64,000 nucleotides of DNA, taken from NCBI RefSeq assembly GCF_000949475.1, contig NZ_JRHC01000001.1, forward strand, positions 1,550,001 through 1,614,000, given 5' to 3'. Positions within the stretch are counted from its first letter, which is position 1; each line of letters opens with the position of its first letter. A program made the translations under genes and the position numbers. Shown piece after piece: positions 36,437-46,093 of this stretch. This DNA comes from Draconibacterium sediminis (GTDB lineage Bacteria; Bacteroidota; Bacteroidia; Bacteroidales; Prolixibacteraceae). Under the pieces are notes generated by a model that made no database searches, was not told the origin of the DNA, and worked only from the letters and a program-made list of their open reading frames with translations.

Positions 36437-37741
36437 TTAGTTCCAATATTGCTCGATCAGTTTTTTACTCAACCCTGTTTCGGTTGGTTCAAAATGTCGT
36501 TTTAAAATATCCCAGCATTTGTCTAATGCGGCTTCCAGCTCGATGGGTTCTCCAAATGGTTCTTCCATATTTGCGATAAAATCTTCGCGGTAACGCAGCA
36601 GTTTTTGCGAGAATGTATCGTTTGCTGCACCAACTTCAGCTGCTTCGTATGCTTTTTCAGCATCGGCAAGTAACGATGCCATTGCCGTCATAATAGGGCG
36701 GTGATCATCTCGGGTAGTGTCGTTAACCTGCTGCTTTAAACGCGACAGCGAACGTGCCAGTTTTAGCTTGCCATTGTCAAGGAAAAACTGTCCCTCGGTA
36801 ATATAACCGGTATTATCAGGAACCGGATCTTCAAGCGATTCAAGCGTTGTTGCCCCGATAATAGTTATCGAACCGGCGCCTTCAATGTCGGCAGCCACCT
36901 CGTAACGTTTGGCCAGCTCTGAATACAACGAACCCGGATAACCCTGCAACGAAGGAATCTGATCCTGATAGTTGGCAACGTTACGCAAAATGTTCGACCA
37001 GTTGGTCATGTCGGTTAGCAGTACCAACACGTCTTTTCCCTGGTCGGCAAATTCGCGCGATACACTTAATGCCACATCGGGTAACATAAGGCCTTTAATC
37101 TGTGAATCGCCGGCAAGGTGAGTAAACATGATGGTTTTATCGATATTACCCGATTGCGACAGCTGCTCCTTGAAGTAGTGGTACTCGTCGAACTTCAAAC
37201 CTATACCGGCAAAAATAATTACGTCGGCCTGCGCACCCTGTGCAATCTGCGAAAGCAAACGGTTGTAAGGCTCGGTTGGACCGGCAAAAATTGGAATCTT
37301 TTGCGATTTTACTAGCGTATTAAATACATCAATCATCGGTATACCTGTCCACAGTGGTTGCTTGGGAACCAAACGAACCGTTGGATTTAAGGTATCTAAA
37401 CGCGTTGAAACATATTTGTCGAAAATAATTTCCGGGCCACCGTCGGCCACATCACCAATTCCATCGAAACTACGGCCCAGCATATTGTACGAGAAACCTG
37501 CAGTTAGCGGAACCTCGTGCATGCGTATTTTTGTTTGTGTGCTTAAACCCTGCGTTCCGTTAAACACCTGGAAACGCGTTGAGTCTTCGGTAATATTAAT
37601 GGCTTTGGCAAACGAAAGACTTTGGTTGGTTCCGGCCTCCAGCAATTCTACCACGTGGTTGAGTGCCACACCCGGATTTCCTTCAACCGAAATCAGTGCT
37701 TTACCAACTTCGCTAATTCTGTTTATTTCTTTTCGTATCAT
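36437..37741 (-). CDS. ntpB: V/A-type ATPase subunit B (non-catalytic)
   Basis: A 434-residue regulatory nucleotide-binding subunit of the A3B3 head. GYPGSLYSELAKRYEVA and the family segments MLGRSFDGIGD and PIFAGPTEPYNRLLSQIA are intact, and no catalytic P-loop lysine motif is present, as expected for B. Its start overlaps the stop of subunit A by four bases (ATGA). Confidence 0.96.
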   Translation of the reverse strand: MIRKEINRISEVGKALISVEGNPGVALNHVVELLEAGTNQSLSFAKAINITEDSTRFQVFNGTQGLSTQTKIRMHEVPLTAGFSYNMLGRSFDGIGDVADGGPEIIFDKYVSTRLDTLNPTVRLVPKQPLWTGIPMIDVFNTLVKSQKIPIFAGPTEPYNRLLSQIAQGAQADVIIFAGIGLKFDEYHYFKEQLSQSGNIDKTIMFTHLAGDSQIKGLMLPDVALSVSREFADQGKDVLVLLTDMTNWSNILRNVANYQDQIPSLQGYPGSLYSELAKRYEVAADIEGAGSITIIGATTLESLEDPVPDNTGYITEGQFFLDNGKLKLARSLSRLKQQVNDTTRDDHRPIMTAMASLLADAEKAYEAAEVGAANDTFSQKLLRYREDFIANMEEPFGEPIELEAALDKCWDILKRHFEPTETGLSKKLIEQYWN

Positions 37742-39510
37742 AGTGTGTACTCTTCTTGTAAAATAAATTGTTCAACTTTTTGTGGAAGAACGGCCATTTC
37801 GTCGATGGTTTGTGCAGATAAGTTCCAGTCTTTCCACCACTGGCGCAATTCATCAAATTTTGCTTTTACCATTTCTTTTACTTCTTCATCTTCCTTGTCG
37901 TCCTGCGCAAAATTGATGGTGCTATCGATAAGTTTCTGAACGGCCTCGTTAATAACAATCAGGCGTTCAGGTCGGGTACACGCATCCAGCTTGTGGAAAG
38001 CATTTTGCTGCATCACACAGAAATCGATGGTGAGTCCTTTTTGATAAAGCACGTATTTTTCTACCGGAACCTTTTTCAAACCAATGGTGCTGATGGTTTG
38101 ATCGATACCATTTGCTTCGTAAAGCGTTTGAAGCATTTTATTGCGGTCGTCCCACGAAATAAAACTGTCGTACACCGATGATGTGTATGAAAGCGGATCG
38201 ATTGCAGGGTATTTTTTTGCATCGGCACGGTCTTGCGACAAGCCCCAGAAACCACCGGTTGCATCCATTGTTGCCTGCGTTACCGGTTCCTGAAAGTTAC
38301 CGCCTGCAGGCGAAACCGTTCCGATAAAGGTTAGCGAACCTCCTGTGCCCTGATCGGCACCGGCACGCTGGTACATCCCTTTAATCTGATCAGGGATATC
38401 CATAGGGAAAGCTTCCGGACCCGGAATATCTCCCTGGCGGCCACTACGCTCACGAAGTGCCTGTGCCCAACGCGAAGTTGAGTCGGCCAAAAGCACCACA
38501 TTATAGCCCTGGTAGCGGTAATATTCGCCTACGGTTAATGCGATAAATACACTGGCCTCACGTGCGGCAACAGGCATCGAGCTGGTATTCCCGAAAATAC
38601 ACATTCGGTTCATCAGCGAATCGCCGGTTGACGGATCTTCCAATTCGGCAAAATCTTTAAACACCTCAACAGCCTCTCCGGCACGTTCGCCACAGGCTGC
38701 CATAATAATAATATCGGCCAGGGCATATTTACACAGCGAGTGCTGCAATACGGTTTTACCGGCACCAAAAGGACCCGGATTTCCAACCGTTCCGCCATAA
38801 CTAACGGGCGCAAGTAAATCGATAACACGCACTCCGGTAGAAATTGTTTTACTCGGGATAGCGCGATCCTTGAACGGAATAGGGGATTTAACCGCCCAGC
38901 GGAATGCCAGTTTTAACTCGTGTTTTGTGTTTTGACTATCAGAAATAACAGCAACGGTTTCGGTAATATTCACCTGGCTTTTTTCGATAATGCTCTCCAC
39001 TTTGCATTTGCCAAAATTAAAAGGTACCAAAATGCTGTGGGTTAAACGTCCTTCAGGAACGGTACCGATGGCATCGCCACCATTTACTTTGTCGCCAACT
39101 GCTACCGATGGGGTAAATTCCCACAATTTTTCTTCATCAAGTGCCGGAGCTTTCATGCCGGGCACCAGGTAAGCATTCTGTTCGCCCAGTTTGTATAAGG
39201 GATTTTGCAGTCCGTCCCAAATACTGGTTAGCAACCCCGGACCCAGAAGTACCGATAAAGACTTGCCTGTAAATTCAACCTGATCGCCAATCTGAGCACC
39301 TGTTAAATCCTCAAAAACCTGCATTTCAACAATTCCCGCATCCGCATGTTTCGGATCGGGAATAATTTGTAACACTTCGGCTTGTAACGACTTACCATCT
39401 ACGATAACATTGGCAGTTTCACCCATAATCACATTTCCGTAGAATCGTGCTTTCACCAACGAATCCTGAATGGATATGAGTTTGCCTGTTCTTGTTGTAT
39501 TATTATTCAT
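37738..39510 (-). CDS. ntpA: V/A-type ATPase subunit A (catalytic)
   Basis: A 590-residue catalytic subunit. The Walker A motif GPFGAGKT lies at residues 245-252, and the non-homologous insertion and GERAGEAVEVFKDF follow. Other signatures are LLADSTSRWAQALRERSGR and the GSLTFIGTVSPAGGNF segment. It is the first gene of the seven-gene operon. The region upstream (39511-39798) has no clear TAnnTTTG box on this strand, so the promoter is not located. Confidence 0.97.
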   Translation of the reverse strand: MNNNTTRTGKLISIQDSLVKARFYGNVIMGETANVIVDGKSLQAEVLQIIPDPKHADAGIVEMQVFEDLTGAQIGDQVEFTGKSLSVLLGPGLLTSIWDGLQNPLYKLGEQNAYLVPGMKAPALDEEKLWEFTPSVAVGDKVNGGDAIGTVPEGRLTHSILVPFNFGKCKVESIIEKSQVNITETVAVISDSQNTKHELKLAFRWAVKSPIPFKDRAIPSKTISTGVRVIDLLAPVSYGGTVGNPGPFGAGKTVLQHSLCKYALADIIIMAACGERAGEAVEVFKDFAELEDPSTGDSLMNRMCIFGNTSSMPVAAREASVFIALTVGEYYRYQGYNVVLLADSTSRWAQALRERSGRQGDIPGPEAFPMDIPDQIKGMYQRAGADQGTGGSLTFIGTVSPAGGNFQEPVTQATMDATGGFWGLSQDRADAKKYPAIDPLSYTSSVYDSFISWDDRNKMLQTLYEANGIDQTISTIGLKKVPVEKYVLYQKGLTIDFCVMQQNAFHKLDACTRPERLIVINEAVQKLIDSTINFAQDDKEDEEVKEMVKAKFDELRQWWKDWNLSAQTIDEMAVLPQKVEQFILQEEYTL

Positions 39511-39798
39511 GTTATTTTATATAGAATGTCTAAAAAATCTTAATATACTTTGTTTACTAAATATGACGTGATTATGAATATTTATTTGTGTAATATTTTA
39601 ATATATCTTAACGTTTAATGACATGTTGTCAAAATGACACTTATGTTTGTCTGCAATGTTTTAAGCTCAAATAACACACTCTTTGCGATTGTGATGTCAA
39701 GCTGGTTTCTCTTTCATCGAATGAAATAAAAAGTTCCTCAGTGTTAACGTTCAAACTGGTAATTGGTTGGCTGAATACGGACATTTTTCTTTATTTTT

Positions 39799-40668
39799 TT
39801 ACAGAAATAGTGAGTCGATAGGATTGGGCGTATAATTAACCGTAAAAACGGGCAATTGACTTCCATGAACAATTTCGGAAACAAATTTTCCGATGTTCTT
39901 ATTCGAGAATATCGATTCCTGATGCGTGCGAATAATCATTAACTCGGGTTTTTCTTCTTTTATATATTCCAGAATAACCTGGTGCGAATCCTGATTGTAT
40001 ACTTTAAGTATTTTTATATCACACTGGATATCATGATCCTGAAGCAACTGTTGAATTTTCTGCGCATTTTTTAAAGCCAGGCTTTTTTCAACATCAATAT
40101 TTGCTTTTAGTGCCGACAGTATGGTGATTTTTGCACCGTGCTTTTTCGCCAAAAATTGCGCCCACAAAAGTCTTTTCTTAGTCGATTGGGTAATATCAAT
40201 CGGAATGGCAATATTCTTGATTTCGGGTACGCCAAAATCTTTGTTTACCGTTAATACAGGGCATTTCGACAGGCTTATTAATTTGTCGACTTCCTCTTTT
40301 GTCAGAGCTCCCGGATAATTACTGTCGCTTTTATCAATCAAAAGAAACTCCAGACTGTCGGTTTTCGATTTTTCCAGTAAAACATCCACCGGATCTCCGG
40401 CCCGCACCGAAATAACAATATTGTTTGGTATTTCCTTACCAATTACTTTCCTCACAAAATCGGTAAGTTCCTGTTTGGCATTTTTTATGGCCAACTCAGT
40501 TTCTTCGGGCTGGAAATTTCGCTCAAAAAAACTGGGCTCTTTTATAACGTTTAAAATTACCAGCTTTACCTCCAGTGTATTTTGCAGGTACAATGCTTCT
40601 TTTAAAACCGTCTCCCCTTCTTTATTTGGCGAAATAAGCGCCAAAATGCTGTAATCTTTCTGTTTCAT
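39799..40668 (-). CDS. Universal stress protein, tandem UspA domains
   Basis: About 289 residues in two UspA-type domains (about 1-145 and 150-289). The first begins DYSILALISPNKEGE; the second begins NIAIPIDITQSTKKRLLWAQ and ends with the partial nucleotide-site pattern GKFVSEIVHGSQLPVFTV. The ATG at 40668 is preferred; a longer frame begins ten codons earlier with TTG, only 6 bases after the upstream stop. UspA proteins bind ATP or act in stress survival. It is paired with a divergent UspA-like gene. Confidence 0.85.
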   Translation of the reverse strand: MKQKDYSILALISPNKEGETVLKEALYLQNTLEVKLVILNVIKEPSFFERNFQPEETELAIKNAKQELTDFVRKVIGKEIPNNIVISVRAGDPVDVLLEKSKTDSLEFLLIDKSDSNYPGALTKEEVDKLISLSKCPVLTVNKDFGVPEIKNIAIPIDITQSTKKRLLWAQFLAKKHGAKITILSALKANIDVEKSLALKNAQKIQQLLQDHDIQCDIKILKVYNQDSHQVILEYIKEEKPELMIIRTHQESIFSNKNIGKFVSEIVHGSQLPVFTVNYTPNPIDSLFL

Positions 40669-40704
40669 TGCTGTTGTTTTAGTCTGACTGCTTTCCAAAA
40701 ACTG

Positions 40705-41454
40705 TCAATCGTTTTCAATTACAATTAAATCGCGGTTTGTCTGATTCAGGTAATTGTTAATTCCCTTACACTTTGTTTTATATTGTATGGTATTCAGTGT
40801 AATATCAATCCCATCAAAATATTCGTGGAAGTATGATTTTACATCTTCGTTTATATTCTGGTTTTGGGTTTTCAATACAAAAAGTACTTCCAGATTCGAT
40901 TTTGTTTTGCTACATATTTCGCTAACCTGGTTGCACAATAGTTCCGATGGTTTTTTATCGGGATTCGCCACAAACAGAATCCTTTTTGATGTTTCGCCTT
41001 CAAAGGTGTCGGGTAAGATAAAAAGTGGATGTTTTGCGGTATCAATAATCTTTTCAAGGCATCCGTTTTGTCTTTTGCACGAATCTTCAAAGGAATTATG
41101 GGTGGATAAAACTAAGTTGTGCTGGCCGTTAATAATTGGCTTATAATTCAGAACCGTATTAAGTTCGCCTTCAATAGAAAGGGTGTTAACCTTTTGTTTT
41201 TCAATATTAAAATGCTTTAGTAGTCTGTTTTTTAAAGCCCGTAGTTCGTTCTTCGTAATTTTTCTTAAGTGATGGCTAAGTTTGCGCATCATTAAATGAC
41301 CCCAGCCCGGATTCTGGTAGGTTTGTAAGATCGATACCGGCGATTTTTCTTTGTATAGAAATTTCATGGCAAACGAAGTTGCATGCCAGCTTCCGTCCGA
41401 GAAATCGGCCAGTATTAATATCGATGGTTGATTATTTATGGTTCTTACATTCAT
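40705..41454 (-). CDS. Divergent UspA-like protein
   Basis: A 249-residue cytoplasmic protein. The N terminus (SILILADFSDGSWHATSFAMKFL) and the second-half strand KRILFVANPDKKPSELL fit two degenerate UspA folds, but the glycine-rich nucleotide loop is not evident. It is 36 bases upstream of the clearer universal stress protein and probably in one operon. A minus-strand TAATTTTG box sits at 41478-41485, just upstream. Confidence 0.65.
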   Translation of the reverse strand: MNVRTINNQPSILILADFSDGSWHATSFAMKFLYKEKSPVSILQTYQNPGWGHLMMRKLSHHLRKITKNELRALKNRLLKHFNIEKQKVNTLSIEGELNTVLNYKPIINGQHNLVLSTHNSFEDSCKRQNGCLEKIIDTAKHPLFILPDTFEGETSKRILFVANPDKKPSELLCNQVSEICSKTKSNLEVLFVLKTQNQNINEDVKSYFHEYFDGIDITLNTIQYKTKCKGINNYLNQTNRDLIVIEND

Positions 41455-42512
41455 TTGCTCACTTATTTTGTTTTTAACAAAATTACCATGGATAAAGAGT
41501 AATTGCTACAGGTGAAAACCTACTTATAAGGAGGAAAAAATCTAACAAAAGGTAGGGAAATCCCTAGTACTGATTGCGAGACTTAATTACTTCTGATTGC
41601 ATGAAATCGTGATTAATTTTTCTGGTTAGAGGTGGCTTTTACAACTATAAAATAACTATCAGTAGTTCATGCTGTAAGCCATTCTGAAATTTTTACCACA
41701 AAGCATTGAAGGGAGTTGGAATTACTGCGTGTAAGAATAATCTGATGTGTTTATAAGGCTTATAAGTAATCTTGCTTCCCATTAATTTCCAAACCACCTA
41801 ATGGATAGAAGAAGCTGGCATTTTAATTGAAACCAAATCAATGGAAGAATATGATATTGCTTTAGATAGATAATCAATATGTTATGGATAATGGCGTATT
41901 GTGCTCCTATTCTTTGATAAAATCTGACATAATATTAATAATCCGAACAGAAAAGAATAGCACAGGCAGAATAAAACTTCAAATTTTAATATAATTATCT
42001 GTTCTTTATTTGACAATATTTTCTGTTAAGATTTATTTGCAATTATATCGAGCATATATTTTGAAGAGCGCAGAGAATCAGTTATTTTAGACTTCCTATG
42101 AAGATTGTTAGACAGTTCGTGTATTTTTAGCTTTTTTAATCAAAACCTAAAGAGGAATTCTTCAATCCTTTCTTATTGTGTTAATTGCACACGTATGTTA
42201 TACAGCATTTTCCTTATTTGACGCGACTTTGCGGACTACCCTTTTTTTTAATAAAAGTTGTTCGTAACAGATAATTTATTGAACTTTGTTGAAGAACAGA
42301 GCAGAACAGAATGCATACAGTGGGATAATTTCTTTTTTTAATTAGATAATGCTCTTAAAATCAAATCATTTTTTTAGGTTAAAAGCTAAACTGCACATTA
42401 TATAACACCAAAAGAATATTGAAATAACCAATTGTCAATTATTATGAAATAATAAATCTACTAAATGAAAATTGTATACAGTATAATGAATGCTAGATGT
42501 AATAAAATACCT

Positions 42513-42535
42513 AAATAAGCCTTCGCTTATTTTTG
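42513..42535 (+). terminator. Terminator-like hairpin with overlapping -7 box
   Basis: AAATAAGC, loop CTTC, GCTTATTT, then TTG. TATTTTTG (42528-42535) overlaps the 3' arm and fits TAnnTTTG, so this may be either the end of an upstream short transcript or a promoter with dyad symmetry. No -33 box is apparent. Confidence 0.4.
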
Positions 42536-42753
42536 TGATCACTACAAAAACTAACCAAAATTGTAATCAAAAAATTTGTGAAAAGGAATAAACTAAACTC
42601 AGTTACAAAATTTGAAAACCAACTAGTCTTTTAAATAATTATTAAATATTTCAAAAAAAAGAGAACCTACATCGCTAGTACTAATTTTAAAACATGGAAA
42701 TAAAAAAATTAAAGGAGGAATTATTGTATGATTTAACCATTTGTATGAAAAAA

Positions 42754-42809
42754 ACCGGTAGCTGCTCCATCAACTACCGGTAAATTAATTTACAGGTGTT
42801 AAAACACCT
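42754..42809 (+). promoter_or_regulatory. Double-hairpin leader of PUL2 susC
   Basis: ACCGGTAG (42754-42761) pairs perfectly with CTACCGGT (42774-42781), and AGGTGTT pairs with AACACCT (42794-42809, 2-base loop). The second hairpin ends 28 bases before the susC start. The first is not followed by a T-run. The pair may control transcript stability or translation. Confidence 0.45.
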
Positions 42810-42837
42810 AATAACTTTAACTTAATAATTTGAATTT

Positions 42838-45800
42838 ATGAAAAAAAATGCAACCTGTTTTTTTCTGTATTTTAACAGGAAAAAGAAATTTTTGCTTTCA
42901 TTGAAACTAATGTTGATAATTCTCTTAACAAGTTTCACTACCGTTTCTGCCAGTAATTATTCGATTACCGACAATTCCGAAAAAAAACAGGCATCTAGTG
43001 TGCAACAAAATGTGGTTTCCGGAAAGGTTGTCGACGATTCTGGAGCGCCTCTTCCCGGTGTAACCGTTGTAGTTAAAGGAACAAATAATGGAGTAATTAC
43101 CGACACCGACGGGAATTTCTCATTAAGTGATGTTTCGCCGGATAATGTCCTGGTATTTTCTTTTATCGGGATGCAGTCTCAGGAAGTAATCGTTGGTAAT
43201 CAATCGGTTATTAACGTAACCATGAAAGTAGATGTAATTGGTATTGAAGAAGTAGTTACCATCGGTTATGGTGTGCAGAAAAAAACCACTGTAACCGGTG
43301 CAATCAGTACCGTTAAAGGCGAAGAATTGGCTGAAATTCCCGTTCCAAACATTTCGCAGGCCATGGCTGGAAAACTTGCAGGTGTTAGTATGCGCTCAAG
43401 TAACGGTGCTCAGCCAGGTATGGACACGCCCGATTTACATATTCGAGGAGTTGTTTCTACTGGTAATAATAGTCCATTAGTAGTTGTTGACGGGGTGAAA
43501 CGGAATAATATTATGCAAATTGACCCGGCAACTATTGAAAGTATTACTGTATTAAAAGATGCAGCAGCTGTGGCGCCCTACGGTATTGGTGGAGCAAACG
43601 GTGTAATACTTATAACAACTAAAAAAGGTAAAGCAGGTAAACCAGTGGTGCGGTTAAGTACATCTTACGGTTTTCAAAATCCAACCTATGTGCCTGATAT
43701 GTTGGATGCAACGGATTATATGTCGCTGCAAAACGAAGGCTACTACAACCTAACACCTAACGGAACTACTCCTCCAAACGCCCCGGACTTGATTGCCAAT
43801 TATGCAAGCCTTCATAAAGAAGATCCGTACCGCTATCCTGATTCAAAATTTATTGATGTTTGGAATGATAATGTTCCTGTACAAAACCACAATATTGAAT
43901 TAAGTGGCGGAACAAACAATATTAACTACCATGCCGGTTTGGGTTACTACGACCAGAAAGGTTTATTTGACCCCGTTGGCTACAAACGTTATAACTACAA
44001 CTTAAGCCTCGAGATGAAAGCCACCAACACCACAAAGGTGGGTATGTCCTTATATGGTTCGGTTGAAGAAACCAACGACCTTGATCCGGGTGAAAATGCA
44101 ACCGGTCACCTCTTCCGTGCATTCTATAAGTTTGTTCCTATTCAGCAGCTGATTTATCCGGATGGAGAACACTGGGGAGAATCTTCAGCAAGTACTCCTG
44201 TGGGTGCTTTAAGATCAGAAGGATACGAGCAGTGGGATAAAAACACTTTACTGGCATCAGTATACCTGGAACAAGAATTGCCGTTTATCCAGGGACTAAG
44301 TTTTAAAGGTGTATTTAGTTACGACCCTACCAGTCAGAAACAAAAACAATGGCACATTCCTTTTGTGTATCATGTAATTGATTTGGATGCAAATCCCTAT
44401 ACTTTTACGGAGGTGGTTTCAACGCAGGAAGGTAATTCGCCTACCTATACCTATTTACGTCAGCAAAGCAACGATTGGAAAAACTACACCGGACAGGCGT
44501 ATTTGAACTATGCGCGCACATTTGGCGACCATAGCGTAACAGGTTTGGTCGTTGCAGAAGCACGTAAAAATACCTACGAAACATTCTGGGCCCGCAGAAA
44601 CAATTACGCATTGGAAATTGATGAACTTAACTTTGGTAGTTCTGATAAGTTGGACTACGACAACGGTGGTTCATCGAGCGAAGGAAGTGAAATTGGTTTC
44701 GTTTATCGTTTAGGATATAGTTATCAAGACAAATATATGTTGGAGGCAGCAGGTCGATACGATGGTCACTATGCTTTTGGTCCCGGTAAACAGTGGGGAT
44801 ACTTCCCTTCATTCTCAGCAGCATGGCGTGTTTCAGAAGAAAGTTTTATGGCAGATATGACATCTGTAAACAACCTGAAATTTCGCGCGTCGTGGGGGCA
44901 ATCGGGTAACTTGCCTTATATCGATGGTAATTTGGCCGACTTCCAGTTTATGCCCGGTTATACCTTAAGAGGTAATGCTTATCTGTTTGGCTCTTCAGGC
45001 CTGGTGCAAGGTTCGCGTGTTGATAAGGAAGCCAACCCTGATATTACCTGGGAGGTTTCTTCGAAACTTGATGTGGGTTTCGACCTGAATATGTGGGATG
45101 GATTATTAAATGTTGAATTCGACTATTTCCACGAGAAACGTACAGATATGCTTTTGGCACCGCAGGTTACCTTACCTGTTGAATACGGCTTAAGCATTGC
45201 GCAGGAAAATGCCGGCGAAATGAAAAACAATGGTTTTGAAATTACGGCCAGCACGCGCAAAACATTCAGTAATGGTCTGGAATTAGGTATTAGTGGTAAT
45301 TTTAGCTATGCTAAAAATAAAATGATTGAAGTTTTTGAAACCGATGCACAACGTAACAATCCTAACCGTACCTTAACTGGTCGTCCTTTCGGAACTCCGT
45401 TTGGCTACCATGCCCTTGGTTTATTTACCACAGATGAAGACACTAACGGAGATGGAATTATTAATGGTTCAGATGGTTATAATATAACCCAGTTTGGTGA
45501 TTTACACCCCGGTGACATTAAATATGCCGACCTAAGTGGGCCTGACGGTGTGCCAGATGGATTGATAGACTCGAATGATGAGATCGCCATCGGAGATCCG
45601 GTTTACCCATTAATGACGTATGGAATAACTCCAGAAATCAATTGGAAGGGTGTTGATGTATCAATGTTCTTTCAGGGAACTGCAATGTCAAGCATCAACA
45701 TTCGCCAGTTTATGACTGTTCCTTTTGAAAATAATGGATCGAACACTGCATACGAGTATTTTGATAATCGATGGACTGTTGATAATCAGGGGGCGAGATA

Positions 45801-46086
45801 CCCAAGAGCAACACCATCACCATATGGTAATAATACGAAAGATTCTGATTGGTGGACTGTTAGTTCAAATTACTTAAGGTTGAAAACTATGATTGTAGGT
45901 TATAATATTCCTGAATCAATTGTTGATAAGATAGGACTTGATGGAATTCGCATTTATTATACAGGTCAGAATTTGTTAACCATTAGTAATATAAAGCATA
46001 TTGATCCAGAAATGGGATATAACCAACGAGAGAATTCTTATCCGGTAATGCGGTCTCATACATTTGGACTAGATATAACTTTTTAA
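42838..46086 (+). CDS. SusC/RagA-family TonB-dependent outer-membrane transporter (PUL2)
   Basis: A 1082-residue importer without an STN domain. The signal segment is followed by a CarboxypepD_reg-like domain (about 60-140, VSGKVVDDSGAPLPGVTV), a TonB-box region EEVVTIGYGVQ, and a plug with PLVVVDGVKRNN and LKDAAAVAPYGIGGANGV. The barrel ends in phenylalanine. The motif APYGIGGANG departs from the usual AIYGARAANG seen in the other two copies, marking a distinct subclass. The SusD gene starts 7 bases later. Downstream oxidoreductases suggest a glycoside substrate. Confidence 0.95.
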   Translation: MKKNATCFFLYFNRKKKFLLSLKLMLIILLTSFTTVSASNYSITDNSEKKQASSVQQNVVSGKVVDDSGAPLPGVTVVVKGTNNGVITDTDGNFSLSDVSPDNVLVFSFIGMQSQEVIVGNQSVINVTMKVDVIGIEEVVTIGYGVQKKTTVTGAISTVKGEELAEIPVPNISQAMAGKLAGVSMRSSNGAQPGMDTPDLHIRGVVSTGNNSPLVVVDGVKRNNIMQIDPATIESITVLKDAAAVAPYGIGGANGVILITTKKGKAGKPVVRLSTSYGFQNPTYVPDMLDATDYMSLQNEGYYNLTPNGTTPPNAPDLIANYASLHKEDPYRYPDSKFIDVWNDNVPVQNHNIELSGGTNNINYHAGLGYYDQKGLFDPVGYKRYNYNLSLEMKATNTTKVGMSLYGSVEETNDLDPGENATGHLFRAFYKFVPIQQLIYPDGEHWGESSASTPVGALRSEGYEQWDKNTLLASVYLEQELPFIQGLSFKGVFSYDPTSQKQKQWHIPFVYHVIDLDANPYTFTEVVSTQEGNSPTYTYLRQQSNDWKNYTGQAYLNYARTFGDHSVTGLVVAEARKNTYETFWARRNNYALEIDELNFGSSDKLDYDNGGSSSEGSEIGFVYRLGYSYQDKYMLEAAGRYDGHYAFGPGKQWGYFPSFSAAWRVSEESFMADMTSVNNLKFRASWGQSGNLPYIDGNLADFQFMPGYTLRGNAYLFGSSGLVQGSRVDKEANPDITWEVSSKLDVGFDLNMWDGLLNVEFDYFHEKRTDMLLAPQVTLPVEYGLSIAQENAGEMKNNGFEITASTRKTFSNGLELGISGNFSYAKNKMIEVFETDAQRNNPNRTLTGRPFGTPFGYHALGLFTTDEDTNGDGIINGSDGYNITQFGDLHPGDIKYADLSGPDGVPDGLIDSNDEIAIGDPVYPLMTYGITPEINWKGVDVSMFFQGTAMSSINIRQFMTVPFENNGSNTAYEYFDNRWTVDNQGARYPRATPSPYGNNTKDSDWWTVSSNYLRLKTMIVGYNIPESIVDKIGLDGIRIYYTGQNLLTISNIKHIDPEMGYNQRENSYPVMRSHTFGLDITF

Positions 46087-46093
46087 ACCGTAA

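Larger units (their letters stand above)
41455..42837. other. Long AT-rich non-coding interval upstream of PUL2
   Basis: Nearly 1.4 kb without a convincing gene. It contains a minus-strand -7 box (TAATTTTG, plus coordinates 41478-41485) for the UspA pair and an imperfect inverted repeat (41901-41915 with 41951-41963). A terminator-like hairpin AAATAAGC/GCTTATTT at 42513-42532 is followed by Ts and overlaps a plus-strand TATTTTTG, and two further hairpins lie just before the SusC gene. No sigma, anti-sigma, hybrid kinase or AraC gene is present, so regulation of PUL2 may be through the leader. Confidence 0.5.

Noticed and set aside
41901-41963. Imperfect inverted repeat GTGCTCCTATTCTTT/AAAAGAATAGCAC, considered as an insertion-sequence end
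   Set aside because: The arms are close together with no transposase gene or target duplication; a chance hairpin in AT-rich DNA is as likely.
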